Positions 1-6,049 of a stretch of DNA of 6,049 nucleotides are shown piece after piece. The stretch covers positions 1 through 6,049 of the forward strand of contig CAMZGB010000066.1 in the NCBI GenBank assembly GCA_947306285.1, written 5' to 3'. Numbering within the stretch: position 1 is the stretch's first letter; every line of letters begins with the position of its first letter. A program made the translations under genes and the position numbers. Under the pieces are notes generated by a model. The model did no database searches and was not told the origin of the DNA. It worked only from the letters and a program-made list of their open reading frames with translations. The stretch is from an uncultured Lachnospira sp. Its GTDB lineage: Bacteria > Bacillota > Clostridia > Lachnospirales > Lachnospiraceae.

Positions 1-1178
1 AATTCATTTTTGTTAACTGTATATTCTTCGTCTGGGTCGAAAATCGTGATATCAGCTACACTTCCCTCGTTCAAAGTCCCTTTATCAATGCCTAAAATCT
101 TTGCTGGGTTATAGCTCATCTTCTCAATCATCTGTTTCAATGTGATGTGTCCTGGTTTAACTAGTTTTGTAACTGTTAGTCCAACAGATGTCTCGAGTCC
201 CACAATTCCAAACGGAGAATTTTCAAAGCCTTTAGACTTTTCCTCCTCACTGTGTGGAGCGTGGTCTGTTGAAATCACTTCTAATATATCTTCTGACAAA
301 CCTCTGATTAATTCATCTCTATCCTCTTTAGTTCTTAGTGGAGGATTCATTTTAAAGTTTGCATCGTTTTTAGGTATGTCATCTGTAGTTAGCGTAAAGT
401 GATGTGGACAAACTTCGCCAGACACTTTCACACCTTTAGCCTTTGCAACCTTTAACATTTCCACACTGTCCTTTGTAGAACAATGGCAAAGGTGAAGCGT
501 TGTGCCTAACTTTTCAGCTAGGTTTATATCACGCTGAGCGATAATATCTTCCACTTCATTTGTAATTCCCTTTAGGCCAAGTTTTTCTGCATTTGAATCT
601 GCATTCATCACTCCGCCTTTTACTAAATTTATTTCTTCGCAATGTGCCAACACTGGAACATTAAGTTCGGCTGCCTTTTTCATTGCTTTCGCGTAAACCT
701 CTTCATCCATCACAGATTTTCCATCTTCACTAATCGCGCAAATGCCTGCTGCTTTCAACTCTTCAATATCTGTGATTTCTTCTCCCTTCATGCCTTTTGT
801 TACTGCACCAACCGGGAGTACGTTTGTATATTTATTTTCAGCAGCTTTATCAATAATGTATTTAACTGTATCTGCTGAATCTATAACCGGATTTGTGTTT
901 GGCATACAGCATACAGTTGTGAATCCACCTTTCGCTGCTGCCTTTGAACCAGTTAAAATGTCTTCTTTGTGTGTCTGACCTGGATCTCTAAAATGAACAT
1001 GCATATCTATAAGTCCAGGCGCTACTACTAATCCGGTTGCATCAATTTCTTCGTCGAAGACATCACTGATAGATGGAGCAACTTCCTTTATCACTCCATC
1101 TTCCACCAACACATCCATTACACCTTCTGTGTTTGTGGCAGGGTCTATTACATTTCCATTTTTGATTAGTAATTTCAT
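1..1178 (-). CDS. pyrC: Dihydroorotase, class I (3' end outside window)
   Basis: This cytoplasmic zinc enzyme cyclises N-carbamoyl-L-aspartate to L-dihydroorotate, the third step of de novo pyrimidine synthesis. I translated 392 codons from the ATG at 1178; class I enzymes usually have about 425-430 residues, so some 30-40 C-terminal residues are missing. The fold begins with a small beta domain (MKLLIKNGNVIDP) and leads to the amidohydrolase signature HVHFRDPG at residues 60-67. All expected metal ligands are visible: H60 and H62, D152 (in SEDGKS), H179 (in LAHC), H232 (in HLCHCST) and catalytic D305 (in STDHAPH). An aspartate at 152 instead of a carboxylated lysine matches the Bacillus/Aquifex type rather than the E. 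coli type. The substrate-binding segment MNPPLR is at 277-282, and GLET at 327-330 is also typical. The start is supported by AAAGG five bases upstream. The preceding stop lies 9 bases away, so it is probably expressed from the upstream operon. No pyr attenuator or PyrR-type leader is visible before it. Confidence 0.96.
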   Translation of the reverse strand, partial: MKLLIKNGNVIDPATNTEGVMDVLVEDGVIKEVAPSISDVFDEEIDATGLVVAPGLIDMHVHFRDPGQTHKEDILTGSKAAAKGGFTTVCCMPNTNPVIDSADTVKYIIDKAAENKYTNVLPVGAVTKGMKGEEITDIEELKAAGICAISEDGKSVMDEEVYAKAMKKAAELNVPVLAHCEEINLVKGGVMNADSNAEKLGLKGITNEVEDIIAQRDINLAEKLGTTLHLCHCSTKDSVEMLKVAKAKGVKVSGEVCPHHFTLTTDDIPKNDANFKMNPPLRTKEDRDELIRGLSEDILEVISTDHAPHSEEEKSKGFENSPFGIVGLETSVGLTVTKLVKPGHITLKQMIEKMSYNPAKILGIDKGTLNEGSVADITIFDPDEEYTVNKNE

Positions 1179-1183
1179 TTTTT

Positions 1184-1190
1184 CCTTTTA
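1184..1190 (-). promoter_or_regulatory. Ribosome binding site of pyrC overlapping the upstream stop
   Basis: On the minus strand the sequence reads TAAAAGG, then five A-rich bases, then ATG. The TAA is the stop of the DUF2079 gene, and its last two bases are part of the AAAAGG Shine-Dalgarno stretch. This fixes the pyrC start and suggests that ribosomes finishing the upstream gene can re-initiate here. The match is weaker than a full AGGAGG. Confidence 0.7.
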
Positions 1191-3062
1191 CTTTTTCAAT
1201 TTATATAGACTGACTATCTTTGTCGAACCTTCACTAGCATCACCGTCGTAAACCAAGTCATACTTACCTGAGTTAATGTATTTTGCAAAGTGAGATTCAA
1301 CATCGTTCTCACTCTCATCGACTAGCAAATAATCTGGATACTCTGGAACACCCTCTTTGTGATTCTCATCCAAATATCCAACATCGTAAACTTGCAAGTT
1401 TTTAGACATATGAGGCATCAACCAACCAGTTGTGAAACAACTCTTATCATCTGGCACCATACTGATTGCCTTGTCGAATTTCTCAATTGTTGCTTTCTTG
1501 TCATTATAGAGACCCACATATCTAGGAACTTTTGGCATAACCAATCCCATAAACATAATCGCACATATGATTAACGAGCTTACAAGTAATGTCTTTCTCT
1601 TCTTGTGTTTCATATCAGCTACGTTCATTACGATGATATATAAGAACAGTGCTATATGACCAAAGTTATATTGGAATTCGATTTGATGCTGATAAATATA
1701 TGTTGTCAATAAACTAATTAGAATTACACTTCCAAGTAAAATATATCTTGAGTATTTCTTTCCTGTGCTAAATATAAGCGCACCTATTGGAACAAACATT
1801 GTTATAATATATCCAATCTTGTCCATGTTTTCGGCGTTGTCGTTCGCAATTATTTGAGTGAGCAAATATCCTGGGTTTGTAAAGAATACTCGAACAATCT
1901 GAATGAAGCCCTTGCTTTGGTCGTAGAATAGATTTCCATATCTGAAATCCATTATTCCATATCCAAAGCTGTTAACAATCTTAATTGCAATAACAAAGTA
2001 AATTGCGCCAACTAATATAAAAATCAATCCTTTTAGTTTAGCTTTTCTAGAAGCAATCCAGAATGCTCCAAGAAGCATTACATACATTGCTGCATCTTCT
2101 TTTACGAAAAGAGTTAATAGCAAGAAAACTACCATTAAGATTTTCTTGTTTTTCTCTACTGCCCAAATGAGCATCAAAATCATAAATGTCAAGAAACAGT
2201 TTTCGTGGATGTCGTAAAGAATTCCACTTACTGTTGCTGGGAACAATGCATATATTGCCATTATTACTGCTATTACTTTGTTGCTTAATTTATACTGTTT
2301 TCCAAGAAGATAAATTGGAATAACTGGAAGGGCCACCATAATAGACTGAATGACCGCTACTGTTTCGGCTTTTGGAACTATAAAATACAATGGTAGTGCA
2401 AGGTAGAAAATTGGTGAGAAGTGAACTGCAAAATGAGACAATTCGTGTCCTCTCTCTACCGTTGTCTTTAGGAGTCCAGTTTGTTTCATATACTCAAATC
2501 CTTGAGCAAAGATACCAAAGTCAAATGTTGGAGCCGTATATGCTTCATACTTAAACACTCCAATGATAGTTGTAACTGCTAACAAGAATAATCCAACCAA
2601 TAACGTATAAACCTTTAAACTTTTGTCGCTAATTGTAAACTTTTCTTGGGCTTTGTAGACATCTTCTTTCACATACAAGAATGCAATGACAACTAATGCA
2701 GCCGATAAAGCTAAGAAGCAAATCTGTCCAATTCCATTTTTTATGTCAGAAGAAAGAATTCCACTACTAACATAAGCTGCTAAAATAAAATAAATAAATA
2801 CAGCCGCCAACATAATTAGTTTTGCATATATCTTTTTGACATGATATATAATCCCTGCCAAAATTCCTGAGATAACGAAAATAACTATAACCTTAATCAA
2901 TGAGGTGTCTTTAACGAAATTAATATCAGAAACGTGCTTAAAAGATCCTGTTAGTATTGCTGTGATTGCTAGTGCTGTCACTAAACTTAATACTATTCCC
3001 TCAATAATGCTCTTTTCATTTTCACTCAAGATTTTTAAATACTTGTTGTTCTTTAAACTCAT
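1188..3062 (-). CDS. DUF2079-family multi-pass membrane protein, GT-C glycosyltransferase-like
   Basis: This 624-residue integral membrane protein matches my recollection of the DUF2079 family, which is related to GT-C glycosyltransferases that use polyprenyl-phosphate sugars on the outer membrane face. No member's substrate can be assigned from sequence. Family features in order are FDFGIFAQ at 180-187, HFAVHFSP at 210-217 followed by a helix ending in a proline, YDIHEN at 283-288, FVKEDAA at 319-325, and HQIEFQYNFGH at 459-469. D181, H210, H214, E322 and D323 are candidate active-site or lipid-phosphate contacts. About 13-15 hydrophobic segments are visible, including near 19-39, 55-75, 79-99, 110-131, 149-171, 236-255, 262-282, 308-335, 345-364, 415-432, 438-456, 465-482 and 490-509. 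Residues 510-624 form a soluble, probably extracytoplasmic domain whose pattern (VPDDKS, then LMPHMSKN, then PDYLLVDE) is typical of DUF2079 C-termini. The first four helices look additional to the usual core. The start has AAAGGAG seven bases upstream. The gene sits 12 bases after the 732-codon gene and 9 bases before pyrC. Confidence 0.87.
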   Translation of the reverse strand: MSLKNNKYLKILSENEKSIIEGIVLSLVTALAITAILTGSFKHVSDINFVKDTSLIKVIVIFVISGILAGIIYHVKKIYAKLIMLAAVFIYFILAAYVSSGILSSDIKNGIGQICFLALSAALVVIAFLYVKEDVYKAQEKFTISDKSLKVYTLLVGLFLLAVTTIIGVFKYEAYTAPTFDFGIFAQGFEYMKQTGLLKTTVERGHELSHFAVHFSPIFYLALPLYFIVPKAETVAVIQSIMVALPVIPIYLLGKQYKLSNKVIAVIMAIYALFPATVSGILYDIHENCFLTFMILMLIWAVEKNKKILMVVFLLLTLFVKEDAAMYVMLLGAFWIASRKAKLKGLIFILVGAIYFVIAIKIVNSFGYGIMDFRYGNLFYDQSKGFIQIVRVFFTNPGYLLTQIIANDNAENMDKIGYIITMFVPIGALIFSTGKKYSRYILLGSVILISLLTTYIYQHQIEFQYNFGHIALFLYIIVMNVADMKHKKRKTLLVSSLIICAIMFMGLVMPKVPRYVGLYNDKKATIEKFDKAISMVPDDKSCFTTGWLMPHMSKNLQVYDVGYLDENHKEGVPEYPDYLLVDESENDVESHFAKYINSGKYDLVYDGDASEGSTKIVSLYKLKK

Positions 3063-3069
3063 TATTATT

Positions 3070-3077
3070 CTCCTTTA
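3070..3077 (-). promoter_or_regulatory. Strong ribosome binding site overlapping the upstream stop
   Basis: The minus strand reads TAAAGGAG, a seven-base spacer AATAATA, then ATG. The TAA terminates the 732-codon gene and shares bases with the AAAGGAG Shine-Dalgarno of the DUF2079 gene. This decides the start at 3062 and implies coupled translation of the two membrane proteins. Confidence 0.78.
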
Positions 3078-5273
3078 TCTCCAAAACATCACTGTGTTAT
3101 AAACGTCATAGTAAGTTGTTGGCTTCACATCATGCATATCATTAAAAGTTGTATTAAACGATAGCAATACATTCATCACTACAGTAATCATTACAACAAT
3201 GAATATTCCAATCAGCACTTGTCTAAGAATTCCCTTTTTCCTAGCCCACTCTTCTATAGCAAATATCACGAAAACTGAAGGTATAACAAATGCCCATCCA
3301 AAGTCTAGTGAATATCTATATGAAGAGCCACCCATAACTATTGTTACATAACAGAATACTAGAGCCATAATAGCAGTCACTATCACGAATGCTTTATCTT
3401 TGCTTTTCTTAAGATTGTTTTTAACCGTTACAGGAACTCCAAAGAACGCCCAAAGGAATGGGAAGGCAAAAACTCCAACTCCAGCCATCGCAAATAAGTA
3501 TCCATGATATACAATATCTGCATCTGGTATATCAATAAATGGGAAGTTTGTGGATGTAACTGGCAATCTCAACAATCCATTTTGAATAACTGTTGGTAAT
3601 TTTGAGATAGAAGTTAATTTAAAATATGATGTATCATACACTGTAAGCTGATATGCAACTCCAAAATCAAACGGACTACCAAATCTTACTTGATTGTAAA
3701 TCATCAATAGCCCACCTATGACTACATATGGTGCTACTATCGCTATTATTGGTTTTAAGTTATCTTTACAAAATATATTTGCAAAGTATCTAACTATTTT
3801 ATTTTTGTTATCACTACTTCCTCTGCTTGCCAAGTAGTTCAAAATCAATGGCAATGCCACAATTGACGCCAACAAGAAGCTAGCTTTACATCCAACCGCC
3901 AATGCGAAGAATAATGCTCCAAACATCAAGAATCTTGTATTCTTGGTTTTTCTGTGAACTCCTTCATACACAAAATTCACTCCCGCCAAAATACAAATAA
4001 GTCCTCCCAGTGGAGATAACTCATAAATCTTGGCTCCATTAAATATTGATGGTAAGAACACTGCGCTAAGTGATGCAGCCATTACTCCAATGACCGTCCA
4101 CATATTAAGTTTTCTTCTCTTAGCAATATTGTGAACTAGCAAGCACAAAAGTATTGAAATGATTATCGCAAATAATGTTGTAACAAATCTTGTTATGAGC
4201 ATCTTACCCGTCAAAGCATATACAGGCAAGAACGTAGCTACTACAGGAACTGGTCCGTAATATGTATAATAGTGTCCATCATAATATGCATGATCCCATG
4301 CCATGGAACTTCCCAGTCTTTGCAATTGTGAATCTCTTAAATTTGGTCTGTAAGGATTCTTTATTTTCTTGAGATTATCTAACTCTTTTTCTTGTATTTC
4401 ATTGTTTTTGTCTAATCTATCTATATTTGTTTGACCTCTAGAAAAAGCAACTGCGAGTTTTTGATATTGATCCATTGCATTATAGGATGCAGTCTCCCTT
4501 TCAAAAACAATTCCCGCCTCCTTAGATCTTTGTCCATCAGACAAAAACATCAAGAATAGAGTTTGAACTATTAGCAAACTCACTATCGCAACTCTTCTAA
4601 CTCTTTTTGATTTTTCGCCCGCATAGTTTAAATTTCTATTCTCATAGATTAATGCAAGTGCGAAAAGAATAAGGGCAATAATAATCACTCTGAATGGTTT
4701 GAATCTAAACGGAATATTATTATTAACACCCACCTTAATGCTAGAAGTAAACTCTATATCACTCTCTAACGAAAGTTTAAGTGAAGATGTTTTTCCCGCT
4801 AAATGCAATCTGATGTACTCTGAATTTGTTACACCAGGAACTACATAAATATCTTTATCTGGAATGGATTCATATTCTGTGAACACCTCATCTTTGTAGT
4901 CAATTGTCACTTTAGTTTTATCTTGATTTTTTGGAAGTTCAACAGAAACATTGTTAACTTTTGAATCAATATTATTAATAATAATGTTGCAGTTTGCTTT
5001 TTCTCCTAAAGATGAAGAGGATGCTGAGTAATTTTCGTTTGAACTCTTTGCTTCCCCTCCGCCGAAGGAAATTGTGCTTTCACTCTTCTTGAGCGACTGC
5101 CCTATATTTTCATATGTGGTGTAATTGAATGTAAAAACTTCTAAAACAAGCGAAATAACGAACGCTGCAATGAATAATGTTGCAACATCCTTCTTGAATT
5201 TATTTGTTTTGTTTACGAATAGCATAATGCCTATTGCAAGTACTATTCCTAATATCATCATTACAATTCCCAT
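3075..5273 (-). CDS. Multi-pass membrane protein, probable GT-C fold glycosyltransferase
   Basis: This 732-residue polytopic protein probably transfers sugars from a polyprenyl-phosphate donor to a surface acceptor; donor and acceptor are unknown. Two N-terminal helices (about 3-20 and 30-50) are followed by a polar, serine/asparagine-rich segment and a likely beta-rich extracytoplasmic domain (about 51-190). The chain re-enters the membrane after PFRFKPFR (188-195), with helices near 192-210 and 227-245. Residues 246-340 form a second polar loop, charged at 280-310, that ends in AWDHAYYDGHYYTYYGPVP (325-343). D327 and D332 are candidates for the loop-acid position of GT-C enzymes. Further helices lie near 342-356, 361-380, 391-409, 419-436, 447-479, 507-527, 592-613, 629-647, 659-675 and 685-705. 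YNQVRFGSPFDFG (526-538) and SYRYSLDF (651-658) resemble motifs common in bacterial GT39-like/PMT-like proteins. The end is aromatic (YYDVYNTVMFWR). The start is supported by GAGGG seven bases upstream; Met5 and Met6 lack this spacing. It could instead be a non-catalytic polyprenol-glycan membrane protein. The membrane topology is much more certain than the activity. Confidence 0.72.
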   Translation of the reverse strand: MGIVMMILGIVLAIGIMLFVNKTNKFKKDVATLFIAAFVISLVLEVFTFNYTTYENIGQSLKKSESTISFGGGEAKSSNENYSASSSSLGEKANCNIIINNIDSKVNNVSVELPKNQDKTKVTIDYKDEVFTEYESIPDKDIYVVPGVTNSEYIRLHLAGKTSSLKLSLESDIEFTSSIKVGVNNNIPFRFKPFRVIIIALILFALALIYENRNLNYAGEKSKRVRRVAIVSLLIVQTLFLMFLSDGQRSKEAGIVFERETASYNAMDQYQKLAVAFSRGQTNIDRLDKNNEIQEKELDNLKKIKNPYRPNLRDSQLQRLGSSMAWDHAYYDGHYYTYYGPVPVVATFLPVYALTGKMLITRFVTTLFAIIISILLCLLVHNIAKRRKLNMWTVIGVMAASLSAVFLPSIFNGAKIYELSPLGGLICILAGVNFVYEGVHRKTKNTRFLMFGALFFALAVGCKASFLLASIVALPLILNYLASRGSSDNKNKIVRYFANIFCKDNLKPIIAIVAPYVVIGGLLMIYNQVRFGSPFDFGVAYQLTVYDTSYFKLTSISKLPTVIQNGLLRLPVTSTNFPFIDIPDADIVYHGYLFAMAGVGVFAFPFLWAFFGVPVTVKNNLKKSKDKAFVIVTAIMALVFCYVTIVMGGSSYRYSLDFGWAFVIPSVFVIFAIEEWARKKGILRQVLIGIFIVVMITVVMNVLLSFNTTFNDMHDVKPTTYYDVYNTVMFWR

Positions 5274-5280
5274 AATTACA

Positions 5281-5285
5281 CCCTC
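5281..5285 (-). promoter_or_regulatory. Ribosome binding site of the 732-codon gene
   Basis: GAGGG stands seven bases before the ATG at 5273 and pairs reasonably with the 16S tail. This is the only junction in the window where the binding site does not overlap the preceding stop: the upstream DUF308 gene ends at 5302, leaving a 28-base gap. No convincing -35/-10 pair or hairpin is visible in the gap, so I take it as an ordinary intra-operon spacer. Confidence 0.65.
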
Positions 5286-5301
5286 ATTTTATGTAAACCA
5301 C

Positions 5302-5925
5302 TTATTTTTCGTCTTTGTCGTTTACTTCTTCGTACTCTACGTCTACTACCTTTGGACTTCCACTCTGTGTCTTCATCCATCTCTTAATCTTCCCAGAAAT
5401 AGCTAGTGTCGTTATAAAGTTAACTACACCTACAAACATAAGAGCGAATCCTGCTGCTGCTACTAGAGTTTGCCCTTTGTCTTTACCTTCCTGTGGTGGA
5501 TAAATGAAGAATACAATTGCCAGCAAAATAAATATTAAACCTATAACTAACATTGGAATCCATTTAGAACCCATTCTCTTTAGGTCAAATGCGCCCTCTA
5601 TCTTTAAAAGTCCACTGACTAAAACGATGGCCGCAATGAAGTAAGCAAGTAATGTCATTAATTTATCCATCTGAGTTAAACAAACGATTCCTATAACTAG
5701 GAAGATAACTGCTAGAACTAACTCATATCCAGTGAAACCATTCATGTTTCTTCTTCTAAAATATTCAGTCGTATGTCTAATTGCATATATAAACATCAAG
5801 ATAGCTAGACAAATCGACATTATTTTTTCTACGTCTTGTGGGAAGAACGCCATTAGAATTCCCATTGCGATACATCCTAGCGAGAATACGATCATATCCC
5901 ATTTTAAGTTTTTTAGATAATCCAT
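5302..5925 (-). CDS. DUF308/HdeD-like six-helix membrane protein
   Basis: This 207-residue inner-membrane protein has three pairs of hydrophobic helices, near 9-28, 35-50, 67-84, 88-108, 121-142 and 152-174. That is the arrangement and length of the HdeD/DUF308 family. Typical features are the short basic linker after the second helix (YFRRRN, 55-60), the fourth helix leading into a short polar stretch (LLKIEGAFDLKRMGSKW, 106-122), and the glycine-rich odd-numbered helices. E. coli HdeD is linked to acid resistance, but the biochemical role of the family is unknown and should not be transferred here. After the last helix comes a basic patch (KIKRWMK, 179-185), then an acidic tail (VVDVEYEEVNDKDEK, 193-207), which fits a cytoplasmic C-terminus by the positive-inside rule. 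The start at 5925 is set by AAGGAG six bases upstream, overlapping the stop of the preceding gene. It is 28 bases ahead of the large GT-C-like gene and probably co-transcribed with it. Confidence 0.82.
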   Translation of the reverse strand: MDYLKNLKWDMIVFSLGCIAMGILMAFFPQDVEKIMSICLAILMFIYAIRHTTEYFRRRNMNGFTGYELVLAVIFLVIGIVCLTQMDKLMTLLAYFIAAIVLVSGLLKIEGAFDLKRMGSKWIPMLVIGLIFILLAIVFFIYPPQEGKDKGQTLVAAAGFALMFVGVVNFITTLAISGKIKRWMKTQSGSPKVVDVEYEEVNDKDEK

Positions 5926-5931
5926 AATCTA

Positions 5932-5938
5932 CTCCTTA
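5932..5938 (-). promoter_or_regulatory. Ribosome binding site of the DUF308 gene overlapping the upstream stop
   Basis: The minus strand reads TAAGGAG, a six-base spacer TAGATT, then ATG. TAA is the stop of the truncated upstream gene and forms the start of the AAGGAG Shine-Dalgarno. This supports both the start at 5925 and the reading frame of the fragment to the right. Confidence 0.75.
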
Positions 5939-6049
5939 TTTGAAGAACTCAACACCTGACTCGAAGACTTTCATATCTTCTTCGCCGTAGATGTTCTTGT
6001 TTACGCTTCTACCTTTACGCTCAATGTGAGCCATCTTACCGAAGCATCT
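5936..6049 (-). CDS. C-terminal 37 residues of an unidentified protein (5' end outside window)
   Basis: The open frame enters from the right edge and ends in TAA at 5936-5938. The readable end begins RCFGKMAHIERKGRS and finishes VFESGVEFFK. I do not recognise the family. The fragment is soluble in character, mixed basic and acidic, with no hydrophobic helix and no motif I can name. Its reality rests on three observations: it is open to the window edge, its stop is built into the Shine-Dalgarno of the next gene, and its codons look selected. All four Phe codons are TTC, both Asn are AAC, and Tyr and His are TAC and CAC. The downstream membrane-protein genes use more T- and A-ending codons. This suggests a well-expressed, probably cytoplasmic protein. 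It could be the first gene of this operon or an internal one. Confidence 0.75.
   Translation of the reverse strand, partial: RCFGKMAHIERKGRSVNKNIYGEEDMKVFESGVEFFK

Larger units (their letters stand above)
1..6049 (-). other. Probable single transcription unit ending in pyrC or beyond
   Basis: Five co-directional genes are separated by 10, 28, 12 and 9 bases, with no hairpin followed by a T-run and no convincing internal promoter between them. This is what one polycistronic message looks like. The promoter must lie to the right of the window and the terminator to the left. Shared transcription does not by itself show shared function: a cytoplasmic pyrimidine enzyme and three membrane proteins may be together only by history or growth-linked expression. 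Confidence 0.6.

Noticed and set aside
142..978. Several plus-strand open frames of 78-86 codons
   Set aside because: They lie entirely inside pyrC, whose metal ligands and motifs are all present in the minus-strand frame. Their products are low-complexity shadow translations without a Shine-Dalgarno of note.
1179..1187. Search for a PyrR-binding leader or attenuator ahead of pyrC
   Set aside because: Only 9 bases separate pyrC from the preceding stop. No leader, anti-terminator or terminator structure fits there.
2905..3102. Plus-strand open frame of 65 codons spanning the junction of the two large genes
   Set aside because: It is antisense to the N-terminus of the DUF2079 protein and to the intergenic binding site. 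Its hydrophobicity follows from antisense reading of hydrophobic codons.
4970..4983. Perfect 14-base AT palindrome TATTATTAATAATA
   Set aside because: It lies inside a coding stretch for Asn/Ile codons (NIIINNI) in an AT-rich gene. No flanking operator-like symmetry or second copy was seen, so it is best explained by codon composition.
5276..5287. Minimal upstream open frame ATG-AGG-GTG-TAA ending two bases before the 732-codon gene
   Set aside because: The three codons arise because the GAGGG binding site follows an AT. It has no Shine-Dalgarno of its own and is too short to call as a leader peptide.
5274..5301. Possible promoter in the 28-base gap (TTTACATAAAAT on the minus strand)
   Set aside because: TAAAAT resembles a -10 box, but I found no -35-like hexamer at 16-18 bases, and such AT-rich strings are common by chance here.
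5125..5406. Plus-strand open frame of 93 codons across the DUF308/GT-C gap
   Set aside because: It overlaps two well-supported minus-strand genes and has no recognisable domain or independent start signal.

Overview
The window reads as an AT-rich, tightly packed bacterial chromosome segment in which every recognisable gene lies on the minus strand. The purine-rich Shine-Dalgarno sequences, uniform TAA stops, lysine- and isoleucine-rich proteins and the style of the dihydroorotase point to a low-GC Bacillota of the class Clostridia. Lachnospiraceae is my best guess, from general familiarity rather than any database comparison.

In transcription order (right to left) the window holds: (1) the last 37 codons of an unidentified gene with C-ending, apparently expression-optimised codons; (2) a 207-residue six-helix DUF308/HdeD-like membrane protein; (3) a 732-residue multi-pass membrane protein with features of a GT-C fold glycosyltransferase and a large N-terminal extracytoplasmic domain; (4) a 624-residue DUF2079-family membrane protein, also GT-C-like; and (5) the first 392 codons of pyrC (class I dihydroorotase), which runs off the left edge. 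Gaps are 10, 28, 12 and 9 bases. No stretch over 300 bases lacks a gene, and I see no RNA gene, mobile element, CRISPR array, terminator hairpin or convincing promoter.

The spacing suggests one polycistronic transcript. At three of the four junctions the TAA stop of the upstream gene supplies the first bases of the next ribosome binding site, which would favour translational coupling. The two large membrane proteins probably handle lipid-linked sugars or a cell-surface glycan on the outer face of the membrane, but neither substrate can be read from the sequence. PyrC is a cytoplasmic pyrimidine-synthesis enzyme with no evident mechanistic link to them.

I found no clearly new biological system. 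The items most worth a second look are the adjacent pair of dissimilar GT-C-like proteins upstream of pyrC, the extracytoplasmic domain at the front of the 732-residue protein, and the extra N-terminal helices on the DUF2079 protein.
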